A stretch of DNA of 64,000 bases from Bacteroidota bacterium (GCA_018818065.1 JAHISV010000005.1:726527-790526), one strand, 5' to 3'. Numbered from the stretch's first letter, positions 44,271 to 53,267 are shown. Notes: generated from the sequence alone by a model not told the origin. Made by a program: numbers and translations.

Positions 44271-44858
44271 ATGAGTCTATACAAAAAATATTTAATTGGA
44301 TTTGTTTTTCTAATTACAAGTTCAAGTTTTGCTCAATCAATGTATCTTGAAAATGATGGCTTCGGTTTGTCATATAATGGGAGCGTTGCTTTTTTAGAAG
44401 ATCTGTCAAGTTTGGGTTATGGTTTTGGAGCAATTATAAATAGTAACTTTGACATAGGTTATGTTAAGAATCAGGTAAAAATTACTCGAAATAAAAAGTA
44501 CTTTGGAACGAAAGATTTTATTGTCTATAACAACACTGGTTATGTAAATATCAGGTTAGGAAGAGAAGGGATTGATTCATTTTTGACTTTAGCGTTTTCA
44601 ACTAACGTTTATTATGATAGTTATTCGGCAGGCATCAATTTTTATAAAAAAATAATATTATTCAACGATCTTGATTTGTTTCCAACTGTGAATTTTGATG
44701 TTTCCCAGATTTCTGAAGAAACTTTTTATCCAGACTTTACAACGACGGGAACTCTTTCCTTCCTAATATCGAAACTTTTAGTTCTTTCTCCAAGTATAAG
44801 TTTTGTAAAAAGTGATGTTGTTTATGGATTTGATATTTCTTTGATAGCATTGTTTTAA
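44271..44858 (+). CDS. Hypothetical outer-membrane barrel protein (cassette 3)
   Basis: 195 residues with a signal peptide (GFVFLITSSSFAQS) and about eight amphipathic strands rich in Tyr/Phe/Gly, ending VVYGFDISLIALF. AAGGAAGAG lies before ATG 44271. A small eight-stranded barrel is likely, with no specific family. As with its neighbours, it is flanked by attC-like DNA on both sides and carries no recognisable promoter. Confidence 0.6.
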   Translation: MSLYKKYLIGFVFLITSSSFAQSMYLENDGFGLSYNGSVAFLEDLSSLGYGFGAIINSNFDIGYVKNQVKITRNKKYFGTKDFIVYNNTGYVNIRLGREGIDSFLTLAFSTNVYYDSYSAGINFYKKIILFNDLDLFPTVNFDVSQISEETFYPDFTTTGTLSFLISKLLVLSPSISFVKSDVVYGFDISLIALF

Positions 44859-44861
44859 TTT

Positions 44862-44990
44862 GCTTATAAAAAGCAACTCCCTGTAAAAAGATGCGGGGCA
44901 GGCTATTCGGCATTTTGTTCTAAGTAGTTTATGTGCATTAGTTGTTGCCGCCCGTGCAATGTAACCCGTCCAACAAGACAGCCGTTGACT
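44862..44990 (+). repeat. attC-like segment D
   Basis: It begins shortly after the stop of cassette 3 and ends with GCCGTTGACT (R'-like GTTGACT at 44984-44990, imperfect). GCATTTTGTTCTAAGTAGTT (44910-44929) differs from 43204-43223 in segment B at one position. The R'' end is unclear, so this is the weakest of the four. Confidence 0.35.
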
Positions 44991-45036
44991 GTTATTTATA
45001 TATTTAATTGCAACAACATCATACAATGGAGGAAAT

Positions 45037-45750
45037 ATGAAATTCACAAAAATGCTAGGTATAACCATTCTTCTATGCACAATTAGTTATAGTCAAACCG
45101 ATAATACTGACAATTTATATAACTCATCAAGCGGAGTTACAGTTTCTGTTTTTCTTCCTCTTATGTACAACATTGGTTATGATTTTGTTTTAAATGAGAA
45201 TTCCAGCATCCGGACCTCTTTATATTATTTTTCCAATAACAGTAATGATAGGGAAAGTAAGAGTAGCTCTCAACAAATGAATGTTCAGTACAATGAATGG
45301 GAAGATTCTCGCTCCAGTTATAGAATTGGATGTTCGCTCTATTATTTGCATGATATTTACAAATTTTCAAACTCGAAGTTTTATGGTGGCGCCGGGATGA
45401 AATATGATTTTGGTGAAATTGATTCTGAATCAAGCAGAGAATTAAACATTTTAGAAAATTATCATCAAAGTAGCATGAGTGAGTATCAGGATATTAATAG
45501 AATGTTCTTAGATTTTTTATTGGGTTATGAACTTAAAATCACCGATAACATAAGTGTTTTTGGTGAAATCATTTATTCTTTTTCTCGTGTGAATTATAGT
45601 ATAACTACGACCGATGGTTGGAATCGTTCATTCATTGGCATTATAAATGAACAAACTACCGGTCTTAGTCCAACAACAAGTGAAGTAAATAATTTCTCGG
45701 CTAATTCAAGGGAATTGAGCCTGAGAATTGGATTGATTTTTTCATTTTGA
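45037..45750 (+). CDS. Hypothetical outer-membrane barrel protein (cassette 4)
   Basis: 237 residues. Signal peptide (MLGITILLCTISYSQ), then barrel-like strands (SVFLPLMYNIGYDFVLNEN, SYRIGCSLYYLHDIYKF, FYGGAGMKYDFGEID) and a last strand LSLRIGLIFSF. TGGAGGAAAT is the ribosome site. The product is like cassette 3 in type but not clearly homologous. Several adjacent cassettes encode envelope proteins, a theme for this array. Confidence 0.6.
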   Translation: MKFTKMLGITILLCTISYSQTDNTDNLYNSSSGVTVSVFLPLMYNIGYDFVLNENSSIRTSLYYFSNNSNDRESKSSSQQMNVQYNEWEDSRSSYRIGCSLYYLHDIYKFSNSKFYGGAGMKYDFGEIDSESSRELNILENYHQSSMSEYQDINRMFLDFLLGYELKITDNISVFGEIIYSFSRVNYSITTTDGWNRSFIGIINEQTTGLSPTTSEVNNFSANSRELSLRIGLIFSF

Positions 45751-45947
45751 TATACTGTATAATTGGAGCATCAGGACCGACCGTACCGGACAACAAGTCC
45801 CTCAAAAAGAAGTCGGGTAAAACGGCGGATAAGTTCGTTGTAAGTGGAGCATTGTCTTATAGGGATCAATTCGGAGCAGCAATGGGAAACTAAATTTTGT
45901 TGCTGAAAACTCTTATTTAGAATTAACCAATATTGGCGGAGAATACA

Positions 45948-46187
45948 TTGGAGTTATTTCAAAATTATCAATTCTATATTATTGTAAGTCTATTATCTGG
46001 AATTTGTTGTCTGTTTTTAGCTGAGAAGATAGGTGGATCAACCATAGGTTGGTTTATTTTAGGAATGCTGACTGGCCCAATTGGAATAATTCTGTGTTTA
46101 ACATCCGGGAAAAAGTGTAAGAGCTGCTTTTCAATTGTTCCTTCGGAGGCAAAAAAGTGTAAATACTGTCAAGAAGAAATAGTTTAG
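45948..46187 (+). CDS. Small two-helix membrane protein with C-terminal zinc ribbon (cassette 5)
   Basis: 79 residues from TTG 45948, placed 6 nt after GGCGGAG; TTG 45933 is an alternative. Two hydrophobic helices (FYIIVSLLSGICCLFLAEKI; TIGWFILGMLTGPIGIILCL) are followed by CKSC...CKYC (KKCKSCFSIVPSEAKKCKYC), a treble-clef type zinc ribbon near the C-terminus. This small membrane-plus-ribbon layout is widespread in bacteria, with unknown function. The segment before it (45751-45930) contains ACCGACCG at 45777, as in segments A and B. Confidence 0.6.
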   Translation: MELFQNYQFYIIVSLLSGICCLFLAEKIGGSTIGWFILGMLTGPIGIILCLTSGKKCKSCFSIVPSEAKKCKYCQEEIV

Positions 46188-46554
46188 TAAGCAGTATTTC
46201 TAGAACTGTTTGAATTACTCAAATAATCAAGTGGTACCAATATTAAACAAAGTAATCTGGACAACCCTGCCAAAATGATGGCGCTGGCTGGTTATTTACC
46301 ATACTGTAGTAGCATTAAATGGTATCTCGTTTTCTCGTTTGCACTTAAATAGAAATATTTTATATTAGTACTACTTCTTAGAGATAGTTTCAATCTCTAA
46401 CGCCGGGTGTCTCAGCCCACATATACAAGCAGAATAAAATTTTAATATGCACTTATCATAAGGGAATAATATCGAGTTAATTATTACTGATTCTTAAAGC
46501 TATAGCTTAGGCTATACTAATTGCTCATTACTAATAATTAATAAGAGGTGTAAA
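46188..46554. other. Intergenic region closing the cassette block
   Basis: 367 bp without a gene. It contains AT-rich DNA, a CCAAAATGATGG-centred weak palindrome near 46270, and copy 2 of the structured repeat (46377-46421). GAGGTG before 46555 is the ribosome site of the next gene. Confidence 0.6.
46377..46421 (+). repeat. Structured repeat, copy 2
   Basis: TTAGAGAT (46378-46385) pairs perfectly with ATCTCTAA (46393-46400); then CTAACGCCGGGTGTCTCAGC-CCACA (46397-46421) matches copy 1 at 21 of 25 bases. The stem keeps its pairing although its sequence differs from copy 1, which points to selection on structure. Confidence 0.6.
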
Positions 46555-47142
46555 ATGAAGCATTCCCTTATGCAGTTGACCCTACTGCTTTTCCTATCAC
46601 TAATGTTTTCCTGTTCCGAGGATGGACTAATCGAACCTGTTCTTTATGATTTTAACGGAGGCTTCGAAAATACCACGAGTCAGTACAACAAGGAGGCAGA
46701 CTGGTACCCTACAATAATTGCCAGAACACAAAACTATGTGATATTTAATCGGGGGACAGAAGAGGCGCATTCCGGCAGATACTCGGTGTCTATTCAGATA
46801 TCGGATGATCATCCACTCACTGATACCATTGCATATAACTGGCTTAAATCTTACAGCCCATTTGTGGCAGGTCAGGACTATGAATTAAGGGGATGGATAA
46901 AGACCTTGAATCTTAACTGGCCACCTTTTATTCTTGTTCAGTTTCTGGATTCCAATCGTGGATATTTAGGTACTTCAGGTCTTACAAATGAGTATACATT
47001 GACAGGCACTAATGGCTGGACTGAAGTGAGGATAAATTTTACACCTCCGGAAAATACGACTTATATTTTTATACGCCTTGGTCTGGCTGCTCCATTCAAT
47101 AATGGCGGCAAGGTTTGGTTCGATGATATCAGTATTGAATAG
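46555..47142 (+). CDS. Lipoprotein with carbohydrate-binding-like jelly-roll domain
   Basis: 195 residues. Lipoprotein signal with lipobox ending at Cys21 (LSLMFSC-SE). The mature part is a beta jelly roll like the CBM4/9 group: NGGFENTT, EEAHSGRYSVSIQI, SPFVAGQDYELRGWIKT, GWTEVRINFTPPENTTYIFI, and the closing GKVWFDDISI, which is typical of the fold. It probably binds a glycan or a surface ligand at the outer membrane. No linked enzyme. The following GCCAGCA/TGCTGGC hairpin (47177-47200) may end the transcript. Confidence 0.75.
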   Translation: MKHSLMQLTLLLFLSLMFSCSEDGLIEPVLYDFNGGFENTTSQYNKEADWYPTIIARTQNYVIFNRGTEEAHSGRYSVSIQISDDHPLTDTIAYNWLKSYSPFVAGQDYELRGWIKTLNLNWPPFILVQFLDSNRGYLGTSGLTNEYTLTGTNGWTEVRINFTPPENTTYIFIRLGLAAPFNNGGKVWFDDISIE

Positions 47143-47176
47143 AGTGGAATTAGAAACTAGTATAAACATTCTTAAA

Positions 47177-47200
47177 GCCAGCAGTGGTTAGAATGCTGGC
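47177..47200 (+). terminator. Terminator-like hairpin after the CBM-like lipoprotein
   Basis: GCCAGCA (47177-47183) and TGCTGGC (47194-47200) form a perfect 7 bp stem with a 10 nt loop, 34 nt after the stop. There is no U tract, so termination is uncertain. Confidence 0.4.
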
Positions 47201-47281
47201 AAAGATATTATAAAAAGTATATTGGAGGCAGATGATTAATTGATACCTGGTATCACTAATCATAATTAATGAGGTTGCAAA

Positions 47282-47938
47282 ATGAAAAAGTATTTGTTCG
47301 TATCGTTACTAGTAATTTCTGTTCTTTTCTCAAATAGTGTTTTAGCTCAATCATCAAACTCACTGGAGTTCAGCGGGGGAATAGTACTTCCGGGCAGTTC
47401 CTCGAACGGGTTAAATGCTCATATTCAGTATAATTATCAGTTTACTGATGACATTCAATTCTATTTCTACACGGGTTATTCCTCATGGGATAAATTTTAC
47501 GTCACTTTCAGGGAAGATTGGTCTGAAAAACAAAATGAAACATTATTCCGGGCAGCTTCTTCTGATGACCACACATTAATACCGCTATATATTGGAAGTC
47601 GGGTCAATGTTCACGAAAGCTCGCTATTTAACTTTTTTATAACTCTGGAAGCAGGCTATTCTCATTTAAGCTTTAGTTCTTATGAAGTTAATAAGGTAGT
47701 TGATCCGGTAAGCGGAGTTGTAACTGCTTACGAAGCTGATACAAATACAAAAGTAGAAGTGACGGAAAACTTAATTGGCATTGGCGCCGGAGCAGGATTA
47801 TCATGCCGGATAACGGAAAATCTAACCCTTGTATTTTCATACAAAATAAACAATCATATTAATTCAAAACATTATGATATCTTCAGCAGCAAAGCTACAT
47901 ACAGCGCCTTTACTCTTGGTGTTAATTTTAAACTCTAA
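47282..47938 (+). CDS. Outer-membrane beta-barrel protein
   Basis: 218 residues with a signal peptide (LLVISVLFSNSVLAQS) and a barrel pattern: LEFSGGIVLPGSS, FFITLEAGYSHLSF, LIGIGAGAGLSCRITENL, and the final strand AFTLGVNFKL. The pattern fits the generic OmpW/OMP_b-brl type, with no known ligand. GAGGTTG precedes ATG 47282. A threefold 9-mer repeat (GGGGAATAA-type, about 47944-47971) follows the stop codon. Confidence 0.7.
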   Translation: MKKYLFVSLLVISVLFSNSVLAQSSNSLEFSGGIVLPGSSSNGLNAHIQYNYQFTDDIQFYFYTGYSSWDKFYVTFREDWSEKQNETLFRAASSDDHTLIPLYIGSRVNVHESSLFNFFITLEAGYSHLSFSSYEVNKVVDPVSGVVTAYEADTNTKVEVTENLIGIGAGAGLSCRITENLTLVFSYKINNHINSKHYDIFSSKATYSAFTLGVNFKL

Positions 47939-48047
47939 GTTGTAAGGAATAAGGGGAATAAGGGGAATAAGGTTTTAACAAATAGTGCAGGCTGGCAGGA
48001 GCCATTGGAAAGGGTTGAGTATTCTATAACAAAACCGGATACTGAAA

Positions 48048-48938
48048 ATGACAAATAATTATAGTCTAAAATCGATGGGTTTGGGTGCTATCAAAATATT
48101 ATTGTTTCTATTCCTGAATTTATTACTGCAAAGAATTCTCCTCATTCCCCTAAGCTCAATATCAAAAGAATATTGGTCACACCTTGACGGGCGCGGATTA
48201 AATGAGCCCTGGTTTATTTCCAATTGTATAATTTCCTTACTATCCGCGGTGGTAGTTTGTTATCTTTTTCTAAAATACTTTGATAAAAAGAAGTGGGACT
48301 ATGTTCGGTTTACCTTTGATAATTATGCAAAATTATTTTCTCTTGGAACTGTAATTGCGGCTGTTTTGATAATTGTCTTTACTTTTATCAATTCGGTAGC
48401 CGGGAACATTGAACTCTCTTTTAACTTCGGCCCCATGGCAAAAATTCTTATTTATTTCCTTGTTCTTATCTTTGGGCTTATTGCCGTTGTTACTTATGAA
48501 GAACTTATTTTTCGGGGGTATATTCTTAAAACCCTTGAACATCATTTCAATAAAATTACAGCTGTGCTGGTAAGTTCATTACTATTTAGTGCGGCACATT
48601 TTTTAAGACCGAATGCCTCGTTCCTTGGTTTCGCCAATATTTTTCTCGCGGGTGTGTTTCTGGCAATAATTTGTCTGCATTTTAATAATCTCTGGATACC
48701 AACAGGTTTTCATTTTGGCTGGAATTTCTTCCTCTGGTTTTTTAATTATCCGGTAAGCGGGCAAACATACCCTAACCCGGTATTAAAACTTGATTATAAT
48801 AGTTACAATATGGTAGTGGGAAGTAAGTTTGGGCCGGAAGAGTCTGTCGTTTTGACTGTTCTGCTTATTCTAATAATTGGTTACTTTTTATTCAGGTATA
48901 GAAGTGACATGAAAATAAAATTTGCTGCTGGTAAATAG
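48048..48938 (+). CDS. CPBP-family intramembrane glutamic endopeptidase
   Basis: 296 residues with about eight hydrophobic helices. All three CPBP (Abi) motifs are present: EELIFRG (EExxxR, residues 151-156), FSAAHFL (FxxxH), and HFGWNF (HxxxN). The glutamates activate water for cleavage within the membrane; bacterial members are linked to self-immunity to bacteriocins or processing of membrane proteins. No clear ribosome site precedes ATG 48048. The gene is followed at 27 nt by a small PH-like protein gene, possibly co-transcribed. Confidence 0.9.
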   Translation: MTNNYSLKSMGLGAIKILLFLFLNLLLQRILLIPLSSISKEYWSHLDGRGLNEPWFISNCIISLLSAVVVCYLFLKYFDKKKWDYVRFTFDNYAKLFSLGTVIAAVLIIVFTFINSVAGNIELSFNFGPMAKILIYFLVLIFGLIAVVTYEELIFRGYILKTLEHHFNKITAVLVSSLLFSAAHFLRPNASFLGFANIFLAGVFLAIICLHFNNLWIPTGFHFGWNFFLWFFNYPVSGQTYPNPVLKLDYNSYNMVVGSKFGPEESVVLTVLLILIIGYFLFRYRSDMKIKFAAGK

Positions 48939-48965
48939 TTTTTAATAAACAGGATCATATCCGTG

Positions 48966-49304
48966 ATGAGTGAAATATTATATTCTGACAAGATAATTGA
49001 AATACAGGAAGACGGAATTCTCTTGAAGAATTTCTTCCCAGTGCTTTGGCATCGCAAAGTGCTTTTTACTGAAATCAGTTTCATTAAAATCTTAACCCCG
49101 ACCCTTTTAAACGGAAAGTACAGATTTTCCGGTTCGGGGGATTTTAAGAGCTGGTTTAATGTTGACAACAGTAGACATAAGCGGGAAAAGATATTTCTTG
49201 TTTTCCGGGAGAATAAATGGTGGCGATTTGGTTTTACGGCTGAGGATAATGAAGCAGTGATAGCTAACCTGAAAGACAAAGTTGATCTTATTTTTGAGGC
49301 ATGA
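48966..49304 (+). CDS. Hypothetical small protein, possibly PH-like
   Basis: 112 residues from ATG 48966 (AGGAT upstream). It has alternating beta strands and a C-terminal helix: DKIIEIQEDGILLKNFF, KVLFTEISFIKIL, KIFLVFRENKWWRFGF, then AVIANLKDKVDLIFEA. This strand order with a final amphipathic helix recalls bacterial PH-like domains, but no motif is decisive. It lacks a signal peptide. It sits between the CPBP protease and YdeI genes; function unknown. Confidence 0.6.
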   Translation: MSEILYSDKIIEIQEDGILLKNFFPVLWHRKVLFTEISFIKILTPTLLNGKYRFSGSGDFKSWFNVDNSRHKREKIFLVFRENKWWRFGFTAEDNEAVIANLKDKVDLIFEA

Positions 49305-49342
49305 ATTAATTTTATCTTTACTTCATAAAAAAAGAAGCAGAC

Positions 49343-49912
49343 ATGAATAAAAGACTGTACGTAAAAAACAGGGAAGAGTGGCGGGAGTGGCTTCAGGAAA
49401 ACTACTCTAAGGAAAAAGAAGTATGGCTTATCTATTACAAAAAGCATACAGGCAAGCCCCGCATTCCATACGATGATGCTGTTGAAGAAGCCTTATGTTA
49501 TGGCTGGATTGACAGCACGGTAAAAAGAATTGATGATGAAACCTACATGCAGAAATTTACTCCAAGAAACGCGAAGAGCGATTGGTCAGAGTTGAATAAG
49601 AAGCGGGTTAAGGCTCTTATAAAAAATGGCAGAATGGCAAAACCCGGTCTGGAGATAATTGAGACAGCCAAAAAGAACGGCTGCTGGGATAAAGTTATCG
49701 AATCAACAAGGGTTTTTGAAATGCCCGCTGAGCTTGAGAAGGTTTTAAATTCGAATAAAAAGATCAGGAATTTCTTCGACTCCTTAACAACTTCAAAAAA
49801 AAAGGAATATATCGGCTGGATTGCCAGCGCCAAAAAAGAAGAGACGAGAGAAAGACGTGCTGAGGAAGCAAAGAGACTTTTGATGGAGAAGAAGAGTCTG
49901 GGACTTAAATAA
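49343..49912 (+). CDS. YdeI/OmpD-associated family protein
   Basis: 189 residues. The conserved core is plain: WREWLQENYSKEKEVWLIYY, DDAVEEALCYGWIDSTVKRI, MQKFTPRNAKSDWSELNKKR, and the C-terminal KKKEYIGWIASAKKEETRER. The family (OmdA/YdeI) is cytoplasmic; some members aid resistance to antimicrobial peptides or protect against bacteriocins, but the mechanism is unclear. A basic Lys/Arg-rich tail is normal. Monocistronic layout; the ribosome site is a weak AAGAAG. Confidence 0.9.
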   Translation: MNKRLYVKNREEWREWLQENYSKEKEVWLIYYKKHTGKPRIPYDDAVEEALCYGWIDSTVKRIDDETYMQKFTPRNAKSDWSELNKKRVKALIKNGRMAKPGLEIIETAKKNGCWDKVIESTRVFEMPAELEKVLNSNKKIRNFFDSLTTSKKKEYIGWIASAKKEETRERRAEEAKRLLMEKKSLGLK

Positions 49913-50014
49913 CTTGAGCTCGATTATAATGAGCAATTTCTTCATTAATATCTATTTGAAACTTTCGACACTTCGGTTTATCTTCCTTAATAAATTATAC
50001 AAACGGATGGAATA

Positions 50015-50647
50015 ATGGAATTATTATCTTGTGAAGAAGTAAGGCTCATCGGGTCATTGATTGAAAAAGAACACGCGACGCCAGAATACTATCCAATGAC
50101 GGTCAATTCACTAACCAATGCCTGCAACCAGAAATCCAGCCGTAATCCTGTTGTAAGTTACGATGACACTCTTGTTGAAACTATCATTCAGCAATTGAGA
50201 GAGAAGACCCTGATTACCAAAATAACAGGACCTGACCAGAGGGTGCCAAAATACGGAGAGATATTCAGCGAATTCTATAATTTGACAAAGCAGCAAACTG
50301 CAGTTATCTGTGTCTTGTTCTTAAGAGGCGCACAGACAATTGGTGAGATAAAAAGCCGTAGTTACAGGATTTATGAATTTAAGGACTTAGCCGAGACTGA
50401 ACAAACACTTGATGAACTGATCAACAGGGAAGAGGGAGCTTTTGTTGTAAAGCTGCCTAAAGATTCAGGAAGAGAAAACAGGTATACGCATTTATTTTGC
50501 GGTGAACCGGAGAAACAGTCTGAGCAGGTTAAGCAGCCAAAGCTGGAAGATCGTGTTGCCGAACTGGAAGAGAAAGTGAATTCCCTTGAGGAGTTGTACG
50601 GCAATTTGAAGGATGAGTTTGAGAGTTTTAGAAAGTCATTTGAATGA
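50015..50647 (+). CDS. YceH family (UPF0502) protein
   Basis: 210 residues with two winged-helix domains: LSCEEVRLIGSLIEKEHATP, EYYPMTVNSLTNACNQKSSR and QRVPKYGEIF are strongly conserved in YceH, and the second domain has TAVICVLFLRGAQTIGEIKS. A C-terminal coiled coil (EDRVAELEEKVNSLEELYG) is usual. The role is unknown, though the fold suggests nucleic-acid binding. GGATGGA precedes ATG 50015. Confidence 0.92.
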   Translation: MELLSCEEVRLIGSLIEKEHATPEYYPMTVNSLTNACNQKSSRNPVVSYDDTLVETIIQQLREKTLITKITGPDQRVPKYGEIFSEFYNLTKQQTAVICVLFLRGAQTIGEIKSRSYRIYEFKDLAETEQTLDELINREEGAFVVKLPKDSGRENRYTHLFCGEPEKQSEQVKQPKLEDRVAELEEKVNSLEELYGNLKDEFESFRKSFE

Positions 50648-50741
50648 AGTGGGAGTAAAGATTTTAGTCTTTATCCGGGGTGTTTTTTCAAACTCTGAGT
50701 ATATTTATCACAGTTGTTTCAGAATAATTTCGGGGGGAATT

Positions 50742-51554
50742 ATGTGTGTATTCAAATTTATTTTTCCGTTTGTTATTTTTCTAACTATTATTTGTGGTAA
50801 CAAGATGGCTCAGAATAATCCAATCGATTATAAAATCACCATTGTTTATAATAATATTCCAGGGGATACAACCAAAGGATTATCAACAGGTTTTGGTTTT
50901 TCTGCCTGGCTCGAATTTGGTGATGACGCCTTACTTTTTGATACCGGTGGCGATTATGTTAATCTGGGTGACAACCTCGAAAAACTAAAAATTGATTACA
51001 AAAAGATGAAAGCTGTTTTTATCAGCCACAATCATTGGGATCATGTATACGGAATACCAACTGCCATGGGCGCCTCAAAGGGAATAGCAAAAGTGTATGC
51101 TCCGGCAAAGTCAGCAAAATCGATATTGGAACAGTATCCAAGAATGACCATTGAAGGTATAGTTGAGGCTAAAGAAATACTCCCTAATATCTGGTCTACT
51201 GGCGAGATGGAAGTTACCTACCGCGAGATTATATTTACTGAACAATCTATGATTATAAACAAGGAAGGTGGGCTTTATATAATCACAGGCTGCTCGCACG
51301 CGGGAATTATTGAAATAGTTAAAAAAGCCAAATCTATGTTCCCAGGCAAGGTTGTTAAGTTTGTCACGGGCGGATTTCATCTAAACCAGCTTGGTGATGA
51401 TGAAGTGATGAAAATATCCAATCAATTTGTAGAGTTGGGTGTAGAGAAGATTGCCCCCTCTCATTGTACAGGCAGCAGGGCAATTGAGTTATTTGAAGAG
51501 GAATGGAAAGGGAATTTTATGCGGATGAACCTGGGTGATAATTATAGTTTTTAA
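50742..51554 (+). CDS. Exported MBL-fold metallohydrolase (COG1237-like)
   Basis: 270 residues from ATG 50742, set by GGGGGG 3-4 nt upstream; the frame from 50613 overlaps the yceH end and lacks a ribosome site. Signal peptide-like start (FIFPFVIFLTIICGN). Metal motif HNHWDH is present, preceded by FDTGGD, and GCSHAG, GGFHL and SHCTG follow. These match the COG1237 group that includes dihydropterin-ribosyl-aminobenzene-phosphate synthase-like enzymes, usually cytoplasmic; export here suggests another hydrolytic role. Substrate unknown. Confidence 0.8.
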   Translation: MCVFKFIFPFVIFLTIICGNKMAQNNPIDYKITIVYNNIPGDTTKGLSTGFGFSAWLEFGDDALLFDTGGDYVNLGDNLEKLKIDYKKMKAVFISHNHWDHVYGIPTAMGASKGIAKVYAPAKSAKSILEQYPRMTIEGIVEAKEILPNIWSTGEMEVTYREIIFTEQSMIINKEGGLYIITGCSHAGIIEIVKKAKSMFPGKVVKFVTGGFHLNQLGDDEVMKISNQFVELGVEKIAPSHCTGSRAIELFEEEWKGNFMRMNLGDNYSF

Positions 51555-51685
51555 CCTAAGCAATGCGCACTAGCGGTTTTTGAAACTGTGATGCAATTTA
51601 TCATAGAAATCTTACAGTTATCTCTGTTTGATTCCTCTCTACAATATTATGAGTATATTTACTGACCAATTATTGGAAGACAAAC

Positions 51686-52324
51686 ATGGATTTAGGCGAA
51701 TTACGAAAAAATTATACACAGGGGGGACTTACAGAAGAAGATCTGAATAAAGACCCTTTCGAACAATTTGAGTTTTGGTTTAAGCAGGCTGTTGATACGG
51801 AAGTTAATGAACCAAACGCCATGTGTCTTGCCACATCATCCAAAAATTACCTGGTTACTGTAAGAACGGTCCTTCTGAAAATGTTCGACAGAAAAGGCTT
51901 CGTTTTCTTTACAAATTACGAAAGTGTAAAGTCGAAACAGATTGAAGAGAATCCGAATGTATCAGCCGTTTTCCCCTGGCTTGATCTTGAAAGACAGGTT
52001 ATTATAACAGGTCCTGCAGAGAAGGTATCAACTGGTGAGTCATTAAAGTATTTTGCTACGCGGCCAAGAGGCAGTCAGTTAGGCGCCTGGATTTCACATC
52101 AAAGTTCAGTTATCACCTCCCGCTCATTACTCGAAATGAAGTTAGAAGAGATGAAAAGAAAGTTTATGGATAAGGAAGTCCCACTTCCCGATTTTTGGGG
52201 AGGTTATCGTATCGTGCCTAAAACCATTGAATTCTGGCAGGGAAGACCTAACCGCCTCCATGATCGGTTCAAGTATACTCTACAGGAAGATGGCATCTGG
52301 ACAACTGAAAGGCTGGCTCCGTAA
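51686..52324 (+). CDS. pdxH: Pyridoxine/pyridoxamine 5'-phosphate oxidase
   Basis: 212 residues, standard length. Conserved elements: [15 protein letters not shown] and [13 protein letters not shown] at the start, [20 protein letters not shown] (FMN and substrate binding), [42 protein letters not shown] and the C-terminal [12 protein letters not shown], followed by LAP. The enzyme oxidises PNP and PMP to pyridoxal phosphate with FMN as cofactor. GGAAG precedes ATG 51686. Single gene. Confidence 0.96.
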   Translation: MDLGELRKNYTQGGLTEEDLNKDPFEQFEFWFKQAVDTEVNEPNAMCLATSSKNYLVTVRTVLLKMFDRKGFVFFTNYESVKSKQIEENPNVSAVFPWLDLERQVIITGPAEKVSTGESLKYFATRPRGSQLGAWISHQSSVITSRSLLEMKLEEMKRKFMDKEVPLPDFWGGYRIVPKTIEFWQGRPNRLHDRFKYTLQEDGIWTTERLAP

Positions 52325-52496
52325 TTATGAGTTAATATTATTCTTCTCTCCTGGAGATACATTATCCCTACCTTTAATAGCTAACATCTAAAATTTAGTA
52401 TCAAATATCTTAATCTATCCCTCAGATTAATCTTACCTATGAATCTTTTGTAGGAATTTATTACTTTGATCTCTCATTTACGGAGATGGACTAAAA

Positions 52497-53267
52497 ATGC
52501 CGGAAAGATTTATACTTATAACCAATGATGACGGAATTGATTCCCCTGGTTTACGCGCAGCTGTAGAGGCGGTAATCGATCTCGGGGAGATAATAGTTGT
52601 TGCTCCTTCCACTCAGCAGACTGCCATGAGCCGCGCCCTTTACGGTGCAAAGGATGAGTATTTAAAACCTTTAGACTTTCAAATTGGCGAAACCCGTGTA
52701 TCCGCTTATCATATTAATGCCTCTCCTGCAATGGCTGTTCAACACGCTTATAATGTATTGTTTTTTGAGAGGCAACCGGATTTGATTATTTCGGGAATAA
52801 ATTATGGTGAAAATCTTGGCTGGGACTCGATGTTATCAGGTACAGTTGGGGCAGCATTCCAGGGCGCCTCGCAAGGAACTCCAGCAATCGCTGTATCATT
52901 GCAGACTGAGATAGAACATCATTTTGTTTATGGTGAAGTTGACTGGAGTGCAGCCAAACATTTTTTGAAGTTATATTCAGAAAGAATATTAAAAGATGGC
53001 ATCTGCGAAGGGGTTAAGGTTCTCAAAATTGACGTACCTGCCGAGGCAACAACCGAAACGGAATGGCGATATACAAAACTTGCTGATCAGCATTATTTTA
53101 CGGCCGAAATTGAGAATCCTTCACTCGAAAGCAGACTGGGTGATGCTAAGGTAAAAATAAAGCCTATCATGGATAATCTTGATAAAGAATCGGACATATA
53201 TGCCTTGGCAGTTGACAAGATCGTCTCAGTAACGCCAATGAATATGGATATGTCAGTGCATAAGTAG
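52497..53267 (+). CDS. surE: 5'/3'-nucleotidase SurE
   Basis: 256 residues. The metal-binding NDDG (ITNDDGIDSPG) near the N-terminus, VVAPSTQQTAMSRALY, SGINYGENLGWDSMLSGTVG and GASQGTPAIAVS are characteristic of SurE. The usual GTPADC substrate-loop segment is changed to NASPAMAVQHA, with Cys lost, so substrate preference may differ. SurE dephosphorylates nucleoside monophosphates and possibly polyphosphate in the cytoplasm. GGAGATGG precedes ATG 52497. Single gene. Confidence 0.92.
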   Translation: MPERFILITNDDGIDSPGLRAAVEAVIDLGEIIVVAPSTQQTAMSRALYGAKDEYLKPLDFQIGETRVSAYHINASPAMAVQHAYNVLFFERQPDLIISGINYGENLGWDSMLSGTVGAAFQGASQGTPAIAVSLQTEIEHHFVYGEVDWSAAKHFLKLYSERILKDGICEGVKVLKIDVPAEATTETEWRYTKLADQHYFTAEIENPSLESRLGDAKVKIKPIMDNLDKESDIYALAVDKIVSVTPMNMDMSVHK

